64,000 nucleotides of DNA. It comes from Arthrobacter sp. YN. GTDB lineage: Bacteria; Actinomycetota; Actinomycetes; Actinomycetales; Micrococcaceae. Made by a program: the position numbers and the translations under genes. The stretch covers positions 4,712,001 to 4,776,000 of the forward strand of contig NZ_CP022436.1 of assembly GCF_002224285.1 (NCBI RefSeq), in the 5' to 3' direction. The notes below the pieces were generated by a model that was not told where the DNA came from, did no database searches, and saw only the letters and a program-made list of their open reading frames with translations. Shown here piece by piece: positions 33,478-41,175 of this stretch. Each line of letters begins with the position of its first letter. Position 1 is the stretch's first letter.

Positions 33478-35379
33478 TTAGAGGGCGAACACCACTTCAA
33501 GCACCTGGCCTGGACCCAAGGTGAGGCGGGCGGTGACTCTGGCGCCGTCGTCGAACAGTTCAAAAGCGGGAGAAGGCCCGACGGCGGGAGGAACCCAGGC
33601 GGGCGGCTCGCCGCCGAGGTACACCAGGGATGCGAAACAGCTGCGCTCCCCGGACAGCCTGCCTTCCAGATAGCTGCAGCTGGCAAAGGCGCCGAAAGGG
33701 GACACCCCTTGGGCCTGGTACGTGCCGCTGTCCGTGTAGCCATGGAGGGGCCAGATGGCCGTGTGCAGCCGACCGTCGTTAAGGCTGCCGCCGCTTTGCA
33801 TCGGATGATCACCCGCGAGCGCGTATCCGCCGTCCCGGACCGTGAGCCTGGAGCTGTCTGGCGCTTCCACTGCGTGCACCCGAAGTTCGTATCCACCTGC
33901 GGCGGCGGTCCCCGTCGCGGCACGCCAGTCCGAATCAGCGGGGTCCTCTGCATCGTTCCACACCGGGGCGTGCCAACTGGCTGCTTGCCCCGGCCCCGCC
34001 TGGAGCCGGTGGATCCGCGAGCGTCGGCTGGGTATCCCGGCGTCGTTGAGGATGGCGAAGTGGTTGTCCAGTGGGTCCTGGGTGAACAGCGGCGCTGTAT
34101 GGCTTGAATACGCGAGGCGGCGATAGAGGGGATCGTCCGGGCCCGGTGCGTAGTACTTGTCGCTGCCGTGATTAAGGAGGCGGGCGATCCCGTCGGCTGC
34201 GGTGGAATGGAGCAGGTAGTTGGGGGCCTCCGCGTGCTTCAGGCCGTCCGCCATTTCCAACGGCGCGGGCTCCTCAACGGCGGTCCATACCGGGTGGTCG
34301 GCGGGGAGGAGCAGTCCGACGAAGGCTTTGGACGTCCAGTACGGCGAGGCCGGCCCGGAGTATTCCTGGGTCATCGGTTCAAAAGCGCCGAGCCACCCCA
34401 GTGACGGCAAGCCGTCGTCGTAGGCCCCGCCGTCGAGGAAGTACTTGGCTGCGCCGCTGGCTATCCTGCGGGTCTGGCCTGGAGCCAGCGGCGTTGCGCA
34501 GATCGCCTCTCCCATGAAGAGGGGCGCAACGGCGGCGTAGCGGTAGATCAGGGAGCGGCCCTGGAACACCGGGGCACCGTTTGCGCCGAAGAACCTGGCA
34601 TGGTCCTCCAGGAATGCGGCGAGGCGGCGGCGGGAGACTTCCAGGCGTTGATCGGCTTGTGGATGCCGGCCGGCAGCAAACTCGGCCCACAGGATGGGGT
34701 AGAGGTGCATGGCCCAGCCGCAGTAGTAGTCGAAGAAGTCGCCGGTGCCGTCATTGTCTCCATCCCGGTACCAACCTCCGCCCGCGTACCAGTCGTCCAG
34801 CCTGTCCAGGCCGCGGTCTATCTGGGCTGCGTTGTACTCAAAGCCCGCACCGGCCAGGAATTCGGCGATCATCACCTGGAAGAGCACCCAGTTGTTGTCC
34901 ACGCACGTGCTGCGCGAGGAACCCTGCAGCCAGGCAGCCACCTGCTCCTGTTGCCCGGCGGACAGCGTGTCCCACAGCCAGGGTTTGGTGAGTTGGAGCC
35001 CCAGGACCACGGACGCGGCTTCCACCATGGGCTGGGAGCGGTCAGTGATGGGCAGCCAGGCTTCCGGCCCGTTCTGCTGCGTGCCGTGAAGGAGCCCCTC
35101 ACGGTAAAGGTCCAAATGACCGAAGGGATCGCTGCCCTTCTCCCCCGCCACCCGGAATGCCGCCAGCAGGAACGTCCGCGCGAAGCCCTCCAGTCCGTCG
35201 GACACAGCGCCCGACGACGACGGTCGGCCGCCCAGCCGGATGGCCGCCTTCAGCGGGGAGAAGTGGGGGCGCACCGCGAGGAGCTGCTGATCCGCGAAGG
35301 AAACCCAGTGCTCCCGCGTCCATCCGGTGATGGGGCTGAGGTCGAAATCCGGGGCGGGCATGGTGAAGCGGGTGGCCAT
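33478..35379 (-). CDS. DUF2264 domain-containing protein
   Basis: 633 residues from the ATG at 35379 (AGGAG upstream). It begins DLSPITGWTREHWVSFADQQL and shows the alpha/alpha-barrel pattern of DUF2264: DGLEGFARTFLLAAFRVAG, CVDNNWVLFQVMIAEFL, DWYAGGGWYRDGDNDGTGDFFDYY and PYWTSKAFVGLLLPADHP. The N-terminal half is a six-hairpin glycosidase-like barrel and the C-terminal part a beta domain. There is no signal peptide, so the substrate is probably an imported oligosaccharide. A GTGAAC box at 35449-35460 upstream matches those of the sugar ABC operon at 39.9-45.4 kb. Confidence 0.88.
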   Translation of the reverse strand: MATRFTMPAPDFDLSPITGWTREHWVSFADQQLLAVRPHFSPLKAAIRLGGRPSSSGAVSDGLEGFARTFLLAAFRVAGEKGSDPFGHLDLYREGLLHGTQQNGPEAWLPITDRSQPMVEAASVVLGLQLTKPWLWDTLSAGQQEQVAAWLQGSSRSTCVDNNWVLFQVMIAEFLAGAGFEYNAAQIDRGLDRLDDWYAGGGWYRDGDNDGTGDFFDYYCGWAMHLYPILWAEFAAGRHPQADQRLEVSRRRLAAFLEDHARFFGANGAPVFQGRSLIYRYAAVAPLFMGEAICATPLAPGQTRRIASGAAKYFLDGGAYDDGLPSLGWLGAFEPMTQEYSGPASPYWTSKAFVGLLLPADHPVWTAVEEPAPLEMADGLKHAEAPNYLLHSTAADGIARLLNHGSDKYYAPGPDDPLYRRLAYSSHTAPLFTQDPLDNHFAILNDAGIPSRRSRIHRLQAGPGQAASWHAPVWNDAEDPADSDWRAATGTAAAGGYELRVHAVEAPDSSRLTVRDGGYALAGDHPMQSGGSLNDGRLHTAIWPLHGYTDSGTYQAQGVSPFGAFASCSYLEGRLSGERSCFASLVYLGGEPPAWVPPAVGPSPAFELFDDGARVTARLTLGPGQVLEVVFAL

Positions 35380-35448
35380 GAGTCTCCTGCGGGGTAGTTC
35401 CAGCCTCATCACTTTAGGTGCCGCTGATCCGGAGCAGGCCCAGCTAAA

Positions 35449-35460
35449 CAATAGTGAACA
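35449..35460. promoter_or_regulatory. GTGAAC-type operator half-site upstream of the DUF2264 gene
   Basis: CAATAGTGAACA lies 70 bp upstream of the DUF2264 start. It resembles CACAAGTGAACT (39894-39905) and CAAAAGTGAACA (minus strand, about 41087-41098) near the DeoR/LacI-type regulator and the ABC operon, which suggests one regulon. Based on motif likeness only. Confidence 0.35.
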
Positions 35461-35602
35461 CCAGCATGTGGGGCAGCTCACACAAAATGCACCGTGAGGA
35501 TCTGCCCGATGGGTGCGTCTTCTTCATGACGGCGAAACAAACGCCGCAGCGAACCAAGCCGCAATGATTCATAGCCGCTTCCAACTGACAGGACTGATTG
35601 CC

Positions 35603-36121
35603 ATGACGATCCAGACGCACACCCCCGCAGAAGTTCCGGCCAAGAACAGCACGGCAGCGACCACCAACACCACCGCCACGCTTGACGCTGACGGTCCCGC
35701 ACTGAGCGCCCCCGCATTGAACAAGGGCAAGGACGGCCGCGGTGCCACAACCGTTGCCGACGGCGTCGTCGCCAAAATCGCCGGCATCGCCATCCAGGAA
35801 ATCCCGGGCGTCCACGCCCTCGGCGGCGGTGCTGCCCGCGCTATCGGCAACCTGCGCGAAAAAGTGGGCCAGAAGGACCTCACCCAGGGCGTCAGCGTCG
35901 AAGTGGGCCAAACCCAGGTGGCCGTGGATGTCACCCTGGTTGTTGAGTACCCGCACCCGCTCCAGGAAGTAGCGGACAACGCCCGCGACGCCGTCTACAA
36001 CGCCATCGAGGACCTGGTGGGAATGGAAGTCACCGAGGTCAACATCACCATCACGGACATCCACGTTCCCTCCGAGGACGCAGACATCGACGATGCCGGC
36101 CGTGAGCCGAGGGTCGCATGA
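35603..36121 (+). CDS. Asp23/Gls24 family envelope stress protein
   Basis: 172 residues from the ATG at 35603. A ~50-residue Ala/Thr-rich lead is followed by the Asp23 core: VVAKIAGIAIQEIPGVHALG, TQGVSVEVGQTQVAVDVTLVVEY and YNAIEDLVGMEVTEVNITITDI. Asp23 proteins are abundant in Gram-positive cells and assemble at the membrane through an AmaP anchor. First gene of a tight cluster: the stop overlaps the DUF2273 gene (ATGA). The N-terminal lead is unlike Staphylococcus Asp23 and may be disordered. Confidence 0.93.
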   Translation: MTIQTHTPAEVPAKNSTAATTNTTATLDADGPALSAPALNKGKDGRGATTVADGVVAKIAGIAIQEIPGVHALGGGAARAIGNLREKVGQKDLTQGVSVEVGQTQVAVDVTLVVEYPHPLQEVADNARDAVYNAIEDLVGMEVTEVNITITDIHVPSEDADIDDAGREPRVA

Positions 36122-36309
36122 ACCCCACCATCGCCGGCACGGCCATAGGAGCGGTCCTGGCGCTGGCAGGGCTGGCCTTTGGATTCTGGGGCCTCCTGCT
36201 GACGGCACTGTTCATGGGCGCCGGGGCTGTCCTGGGCCGCTCCGCCGAAGGAAAGCTTGACCTGCGCGGCGTGCTGGACGCGTTGCGGGGCAAGCGCTCC
36301 TCATCATGA
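36118..36309 (+). CDS. DUF2273-like small membrane protein
   Basis: 63 residues with two hydrophobic helices (IAGTAIGAVLALAGLAFGFW, LLLTALFMGAGAVLG) and a short basic tail. DUF2273 proteins are found next to asp23 and amaP in many Firmicutes and actinobacteria and are thought to help anchor Asp23. Start and stop both overlap neighbours by four bases. Confidence 0.82.
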   Translation: MNPTIAGTAIGAVLALAGLAFGFWGLLLTALFMGAGAVLGRSAEGKLDLRGVLDALRGKRSSS

Positions 36310-36680
36310 GCCGCGCCGGCCACACGCGCATCACCCAGCACGCTCTCCGGAAAACCCTGGAAGCCGTCACCGCCCAGGCGTTCCGGGTGCGCGCGGGAAA
36401 CGTGGCAGCCGAGCTGGACGACGACGCCGGCAGGCTCGGGGTCAGCCTCGCCGTCAAGCTGTCACTCCCGCCGCTTCTGGGACCGCGGAAAACCACAGGC
36501 ACCGTCTTCCAGCAGGCCCAGGCAGCACGAACACAGCTGGTGTCCCGAGGCCTGGAGCTGACCGGCTTGGAGATCGGCCGGGTGGACATCCGCCTCGCCG
36601 GTGCCAAGGAGCAACCCCGCACCAAGCAGCAATCCACGAAACAATCCACGGAACGAGTCGATGAAAGGAGAGTGCTGTGA
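36306..36680 (+). CDS. Asp23-like divergent paralogue
   Basis: 124 residues. ALRKTLEAVTAQAFRVRAGN, VSLAVKLSLPP, VFQQAQAARTQLVSRGLEL and LEIGRVDIRLAG follow the helix-strand order of Asp23 (helix, beta pair, helix, V-x-V-x-I strand). The N-terminal IAG signature is lost, so I call it Asp23-like on pattern only. The C-terminal tail is Lys/Gln/Thr-rich. It overlaps both neighbours by four bases. Confidence 0.6.
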   Translation: MSRAGHTRITQHALRKTLEAVTAQAFRVRAGNVAAELDDDAGRLGVSLAVKLSLPPLLGPRKTTGTVFQQAQAARTQLVSRGLELTGLEIGRVDIRLAGAKEQPRTKQQSTKQSTERVDERRVL

Positions 36681-37258
36681 GCCAGGACCGAACCCAGCGG
36701 CGGATGATCCGCCGGGAAACCCACTCTTCGCGGGCTCTCCCGTCCATCATTTCCGCCTGCGTCCTCATGGTCGTTTTCCTGTGGCTCGCAGTGGAAGCCG
36801 TGCTGTGGATCCTCAAGGACCAGCCGCTGTTGGCAAGCCCCGCGCAGATGCTCCAGTGGCTTGTGGACCTTCCCGTCACCACGCTCCCGGCGGGAATGGC
36901 AGCGGCCGGAGCGGGCCTTGGAATTCTGGGCCTGCTGCTGCTGGGACTTGCCGTGGGCAGGGGCCGGAAGGCCCGCCGCTCCTTGGCGAGCCGGCGCACC
37001 GCGGTGGTGGTGGACGACGACGTGATCGCCGCAGCTCTCTCCAACACCACCCGGCTCGCCGCCGGCCTTGCCCCGGGGCAGGTGACCACCACCGTCGGTG
37101 GACGGTCCGTACGCGTCCAGGTGCGTCCGACGTCGGGCGTTCCGTTGGACCTTGAGTCCGTCACAACAGTGGTCGACGGCGAACTGGCCGCCTTCGCGCT
37201 GGACCGCCGGACCTCATCGAGTGTCCGGGTATTGAACCAAGGAGCAGTGGGGCAATGA
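36677..37258 (+). CDS. DUF6286-like membrane protein of the Asp23 cluster
   Basis: 193 residues with two membrane helices (IISACVLMVVFLWLAVEAVLW; LLLLGLAVGRGRK region at ~75-95) and a C-terminal soluble domain with VQVRPTSGVPLDLESV. The basic lead RTQRRMIRRETHSS faces the cytoplasm. This layout is typical of the actinobacterial Asp23-cluster protein DUF6286. Coupled to neighbours by four-base overlaps on both sides. Confidence 0.75.
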   Translation: MSQDRTQRRMIRRETHSSRALPSIISACVLMVVFLWLAVEAVLWILKDQPLLASPAQMLQWLVDLPVTTLPAGMAAAGAGLGILGLLLLGLAVGRGRKARRSLASRRTAVVVDDDVIAAALSNTTRLAAGLAPGQVTTTVGGRSVRVQVRPTSGVPLDLESVTTVVDGELAAFALDRRTSSSVRVLNQGAVGQ

Positions 37259-37878
37259 GGCAAACAAACCGTGCACTGAACCGCATCCTGCTGGCCCTTC
37301 TGGGCCTTGCGCTGCTGGGAGCCGGCGCCGCAGTCATCGCGGCCGGAACCCTGCCCGGAGCAGCGGATACCTGGACAGCAGTGGCATCGTCCGTCCGCGA
37401 TTCCGCCAGGAACCTCCTGGGCACCGCACCTCTACCGGATCCCGTCCGGAGTTGGTGGGTGGCGGCAGGAATCGCCGTGTTGCTGGTGGGGGTCGCCCTC
37501 AGCGCAGCTTGGCTCGCCTCACAAGGCGGGGGACGCACTCCACGCCTCGCCGAGCAACGGGACGGGACCGACGTACGCGAGGGCACCCGCGGCCGGACAG
37601 TGGTGGACGTCGGGCTGGTCTCCACAGCCCTCCAGGAAGCCCTCAGCGGAAACCGGGACGTTCTGGCCACATCCGTTTCGGCGTGGGAGTCACGGCGGGG
37701 AACCGCCCTCCGGCTCCGCATGGAAGCCCGCAAGGGAAGCTCGCCACGGGAACTTGCCGACACCGCGGAAGAACTCATCCGCGAATTAGATGCCCTGCTG
37801 GGACATCCAATCCCCGTCCTGGTCCGAATAACCAGCGGCGCCCGAACCCAGGTGTCCGGATCGCGACGTACACGCTAG
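37255..37878 (+). CDS. AmaP-like Asp23 membrane anchor
   Basis: 207 residues with two N-terminal helices (ILLALLGLALLGAGAAVIAAG and VAAGIAVLLVGVALSAAWLAS) and a C-terminal soluble domain (DVGLVSTALQEALSGNRDVL, LRLRMEARKGSSPRELADTAEELIRELDALLG, IPVLVRITSG). This is the AmaP layout: two helices followed by an Asp23-like partner-binding domain. In Staphylococcus AmaP tethers Asp23 to the membrane (established knowledge); the same role here is inferred. Confidence 0.75.
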   Translation: MRQTNRALNRILLALLGLALLGAGAAVIAAGTLPGAADTWTAVASSVRDSARNLLGTAPLPDPVRSWWVAAGIAVLLVGVALSAAWLASQGGGRTPRLAEQRDGTDVREGTRGRTVVDVGLVSTALQEALSGNRDVLATSVSAWESRRGTALRLRMEARKGSSPRELADTAEELIRELDALLGHPIPVLVRITSGARTQVSGSRRTR

Positions 37879-37957
37879 CCGCTGGAACGCACTTCTCTCC
37901 ACCCAAACCATGCGCGGGCAGCACAGAGCACGCGCACTGAAAAGAAAAGGGAACACC

Positions 37958-38188
37958 ATGGGAATCAACGACAAGATCAACAACGCCGCCACCGAACACC
38001 TCGGCGCTGCCAAGGAAGGCGCCGGAAAACTGACCGGCGACCAGTCGCTGGAGCGTGAAGGCCAGCACGATCAGGCCCAGGCAAAGCTCCAGCAGGCAGG
38101 CGAGAAGGTCAAGGACGCTGCCGCCGACATCGGAGACAACATCAAGGAGGCGGCCCAGAAGCTCAAAGAGGGTTTCACCAAGAAGTAG
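37958..38188 (+). CDS. CsbD family stress protein
   Basis: 76 residues from the ATG at 37958 (AAAGGGA upstream). MGINDKINNAATEHLGAAKE, GKLTGDQSLEREG and QQAGEKVKDAAADIGDNIKE are the CsbD/LEA-like pattern: hydrophilic, helical, sigma-B-type stress induced in Bacillus. It lies 79 bp after the AmaP-like gene, inside the envelope-stress cluster. Confidence 0.92.
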   Translation: MGINDKINNAATEHLGAAKEGAGKLTGDQSLEREGQHDQAQAKLQQAGEKVKDAAADIGDNIKEAAQKLKEGFTKK

Positions 38189-38270
38189 GCCCCTCCCGGG
38201 CCGGCCCCGCAGCGATTGCGGGACCGGCCCCTTTCCACCATGACCCTCGACCCCACCGGGAAGGCAAAAC

Positions 38271-38855
38271 GTGACTGGTTCACCCGCGGCGCAGCACCAA
38301 CTGGACCTCGTTCCGGATGCCTTGCTGGCCGGCCGGGCAGCAGACGGCGACACGGCAGCTTTCGAAGCGCTTGCACGTCGCCACGGCCCTCTGATGCGCG
38401 CCACCGCCCGCCGGCTGACCGGCAGCCGCGCGGACGCCGATGACGTGGTCCAGGAAACGCTGGTGCAGGCCTGGAAGCAGCTGGACACCCTCCGGGAGCC
38501 TGGCGCCGTCAGAGGCTGGCTGTTGAGGATCCTGGGCAGCCGCAGCATCGACCACCTCAGGAAACGACGCCACCACGTGGATCTGGACGACGTGGAAAAC
38601 CAGCGCGATGACAGCCCCCGGACGAGGACCCAGGATCCAGAGAACAACGCTGTCAACGGCTCGCGGGTGGAAGCACTCAAGGCAGCGCTGGCCGCACTCC
38701 CCGAGGAACAACGACGCTGTTGGGTACTCAAGGAATTCAATGACCAGAGCTACGAGGAGATTGCGCTGACATTGAACATCAGCCCCGCCAGTGTCCGCGG
38801 CCGGTTGGCCCGGGCACGGATCACGCTCGCACGCACCATGGAGGAATGGCGATGA
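38271..38855 (+). CDS. RNA polymerase sigma factor, ECF type
   Basis: 194 residues from a GTG at 38271 with GAAGG upstream. Region 2 is AAFEALARRHGPLMRATARR and ADADDVVQETLVQAWKQLD (the -10 binding helix), and region 4 ends in SYEEIALTLNISPASVRGRLARAR (-35 helix). The stop overlaps the start of a zinc-finger anti-sigma-type gene (ATGA), the usual sigma/anti-sigma arrangement. It probably drives the Asp23 cluster, though no promoter could be assigned. Confidence 0.92.
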   Translation: MTGSPAAQHQLDLVPDALLAGRAADGDTAAFEALARRHGPLMRATARRLTGSRADADDVVQETLVQAWKQLDTLREPGAVRGWLLRILGSRSIDHLRKRRHHVDLDDVENQRDDSPRTRTQDPENNAVNGSRVEALKAALAALPEEQRRCWVLKEFNDQSYEEIALTLNISPASVRGRLARARITLARTMEEWR

Positions 38856-39484
38856 ACACCCCCAACGACACCCTCGAATGCGGGCACAGCCTTGCGGATC
38901 TCAGTGCCTACCTGGACACGGGACAGATTGACGATCCCGCGCACCTGGAGAGTTGCCCCGAATGCCAGGCCGCGTTGGCCTCCCTGCGCCACCTCTCCCA
39001 ACTCGGCGGAGATTTGCTCCGGTCCGACGTAACAGACGCGGGCTCAGGCAACGACGACTGGATGCAGTCCATTCTGGACAACCTGCGCTTGGAACTGCGG
39101 CCCGGACGGAGCATTCCCGTGCAGACGGAACACCCGGATGACACCCTTTGGGAATCCGAAGGAGCCATCTCCGCCCTGATCCGGTCCGTGGCCGATGCGC
39201 TCCCTGGGACAGCCGCCGGCAAGTGCCGGCTGCAGGGAGAGGTGACCACCATGGGAGCCCCCATCACCGTGGAGGTGGAAGTGGCGGTGGTGTACGGACA
39301 CCCCATGGAAGAACGCGCAGCCACCCTCCGCAACGAGCTGGCGAGGACCCTGGCAGTCCAGACCGAACTGAACATCCAGGCCATCAACATCACCGTGACG
39401 GACGTCCTCGAGCCGCCGGCACCGGCCCAGCCCACAGATGCCTCCGCCACCACCGATCCGCTGAACACGGAGGACCAGCCATGA
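38852..39484 (+). CDS. Zinc-finger anti-sigma N-terminus fused to an Asp23-type domain
   Basis: 210 residues from the ATG at 38852 (GGAGG upstream, ATGA overlap with the sigma gene). Residues ~8-50 carry the zinc anti-sigma motif His31-x3-Cys35-x2-Cys38 in AHLESCPECQAAL, with C10 and H12 before it. Residues ~95-190 follow Asp23: ISALIRSVADALPGTAAGK, TVEVEVAVVYGHPMEERAAT and LNIQAINITVTDVLEPP. No membrane helix is present. I infer an anti-sigma factor whose sensor part is an Asp23 fold, linking the envelope complex to sigma release. Confidence 0.8.
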   Translation: MNTPNDTLECGHSLADLSAYLDTGQIDDPAHLESCPECQAALASLRHLSQLGGDLLRSDVTDAGSGNDDWMQSILDNLRLELRPGRSIPVQTEHPDDTLWESEGAISALIRSVADALPGTAAGKCRLQGEVTTMGAPITVEVEVAVVYGHPMEERAATLRNELARTLAVQTELNIQAINITVTDVLEPPAPAQPTDASATTDPLNTEDQP

Positions 39485-39843
39485 CGGAGTTTTTGGAAGC
39501 CGCGAACACTTCCCCTGCAGGCGGGTCGGCAGGCGAGTCAACCGCCCTGGCTGAGGAACTGCTCGGCCTCGTCCAGGCGGTAGACGGGGTCCACTCGGTC
39601 TATCCCGCCCAGCCGTTGTGGCAATCCATAGCCGGCGCCGCCCTGGCCGCGGTCACCGGAGAGACACTTCCCTTGATCGGTCTGACCGAGACCGCCGACG
39701 CACTTGCAGTGAAGGTCAGGATTGGAGTGAATGCTTCCCGTCCTGCTCCGGCTGTGACGCGCGAAGCAGCCGGGGCGATCCGCAGGCATCTTCTCCCCCG
39801 GGCTGCCGTCGTCGAGATTTCCGTGGTGAAGCTGGGCAGTTAG
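39481..39843 (+). CDS. Short Asp23-like protein ending the cluster
   Basis: 120 residues from the ATG at 39481, overlapping the previous stop by four bases. LAEELLGLVQAVDGVHSVYP, ALAVKVRIGVNASRPAPAVT and HLLPRAAVVEISVVKLG echo the Asp23 strand-helix-strand order in a shortened form. Soluble. No family name is certain. Last gene of the cluster; the ABC-operon regulator starts 79 bp on. Confidence 0.65.
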   Translation: MTEFLEAANTSPAGGSAGESTALAEELLGLVQAVDGVHSVYPAQPLWQSIAGAALAAVTGETLPLIGLTETADALAVKVRIGVNASRPAPAVTREAAGAIRRHLLPRAAVVEISVVKLGS

Positions 39844-39871
39844 GCCACAGGGGTCCAAGCCGCCGGTTCTG

Positions 39872-39904
39872 GTTCATAATGAACAAACTGAACACAAGTG
39901 AACT
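39872..39904. promoter_or_regulatory. Operator cluster upstream of the DeoR/LacI-type regulator
   Basis: The palindrome GTTCAT-A-ATGAAC (39872-39884) is followed by two more TGAAC half-sites at 9- and 10-bp spacing (39889, 39899). They end 18 bp before the regulator's ATG. Related half-sites recur at 41070-41093 before the solute-binding gene. Confidence 0.5.
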
Positions 39905-39922
39905 TGATAGGCGGACACCTGC

Positions 39923-41026
39923 ATGCTGACCGAGGATCGTCAACAGCTCATCCTCAGGGAACTCGCCCTGAACGGATCCCTCAATGCCAGCGAATTCGCG
40001 GCGAAACTGGGCACCTCGGGAATGACCGTGCGGCGGGACCTCGCAGTGCTCGCTGAGCAGGGCCTGCTGGAACGGGTCCACGGCGGCGCCATCCCAGTGG
40101 GCGGCAAGCCGTCGGCAGGACCCGCGACGCAGCCCTCCACGTCCTGGCGTCCTGGCGGGAGAAGGCCTTTGGCCACCATCGGGATGATCGTGCCGTCGGC
40201 GTCGTACTATTTCCCGGGCGTCATCCGCGGCGCTGAAGCCGCCGCGCAGGAAGCCGGCGTCCGCTTGGTGCTGGGTGTTACCAACTATTCGGACGCGGAA
40301 GAGCGGCGGCAACTGCGACGGCTCTACGAACACGGCGTGGATGGAATCCTCATCACGCCCAGCGGGCAGTCGTTGGCGGGCACCGAAACACTGGACCTGC
40401 TGGCCGAGGCGGAGGTGCCGGTGGTAGTGGTGGAACGGTCCATCGACGACGCACTGGACCACGGCCGGCTCGAAGCCGTGCGGAGCGACCATGTCCGCGG
40501 CTCGGAAATCGCCGTGAACCACCTCTTGAGCCTCGGACATCGGAAGATCGCTATTTGCCTGCGCGAGAACAGCCCCACCGCCCCGCAACTCATCGATGGC
40601 TTCCACCTGGCCATGCAGCGTGCCGGACAGGCCCGCGATGACTCAATGGTGCGTGCCATGTCCCGCGCCCAAAACGATCCCCAAGCCCACCGTGAACTGG
40701 TGGACCGGATCCTGGATTGGTGCGCATCAGCGGAGGTGACGGCCGCCGTCGTCCACACCGACGAGGACGCGCTCCAGTTCGTCAGCGCCTGCCTGGAACG
40801 GCAGATCCGCGTGCCGGAGGACTTCGCAATCGTCTCCTACGACGACGAGATCGCCGCCCTCGGCGCCGTCCCGCTCACCGCTGTGGCACCGCCAAAATAC
40901 GACGTCGGCCACCAGGCTTTGGTGATGTGCCTGAGCCGCATCGGGGCGCGGCGCGGAAGCACGTCCGCGCTGCAACGGGTGAACCTGTCCCCGGCGTTGG
41001 AAGTGCGCGGCTCCACGCAGGTTTAG
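39923..41026 (+). CDS. Transcriptional regulator: DeoR-type HTH plus LacI-type sugar-binding domain
   Basis: 367 residues. The first ~60 are a DeoR-family winged helix (RQQLILRELALNGSLNASEF, GTSGMTVRRDLAVLAEQGLL with VHGGAI). A Ser/Pro-rich linker is followed by a LacI/GalR periplasmic-binding-type domain (ATIGMIVPSASYYFPGVIRG, GVDGILITPSG, LSLGHRKIAICL, FAIVSYDDEIAALGAVPLT). Sugar binding would release DNA. It stands just upstream of the ABC transporter operon and probably represses it (inference). Confidence 0.9.
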   Translation: MLTEDRQQLILRELALNGSLNASEFAAKLGTSGMTVRRDLAVLAEQGLLERVHGGAIPVGGKPSAGPATQPSTSWRPGGRRPLATIGMIVPSASYYFPGVIRGAEAAAQEAGVRLVLGVTNYSDAEERRQLRRLYEHGVDGILITPSGQSLAGTETLDLLAEAEVPVVVVERSIDDALDHGRLEAVRSDHVRGSEIAVNHLLSLGHRKIAICLRENSPTAPQLIDGFHLAMQRAGQARDDSMVRAMSRAQNDPQAHRELVDRILDWCASAEVTAAVVHTDEDALQFVSACLERQIRVPEDFAIVSYDDEIAALGAVPLTAVAPPKYDVGHQALVMCLSRIGARRGSTSALQRVNLSPALEVRGSTQV

Positions 41027-41069
41027 CCTGCACGACGCACCCCACCCACCACCGAGACTGTTTACTTCT

Positions 41070-41093
41070 GTTCATTTTATTGATGATGTTCAC
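41070..41093. promoter_or_regulatory. Operator-like inverted half-sites before the sugar-binding protein gene
   Basis: GTTCAT (41070-41075) and GTTCAC (41088-41093), the same half-site as at 39872-39904, lie 83-106 bp upstream of the solute-binding gene. They occur in both promoter regions that flank the regulator. Confidence 0.45.
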
Positions 41094-41175
41094 TTTTGTG
41101 GATTTCATGGTGCCTAGTCCGAAAGTGCCCCCGAGCACCCTGACTTTCGCATCGTGAACTTCAAAGGAGAACATA

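Noticed and set aside
32793..33524. Open frames through the hairpin array on both strands as a repeat protein
   Set aside because: Unit lengths (43-56 bp) shift the frame from unit to unit, so no peptide repeat is kept, and codon use is poor.
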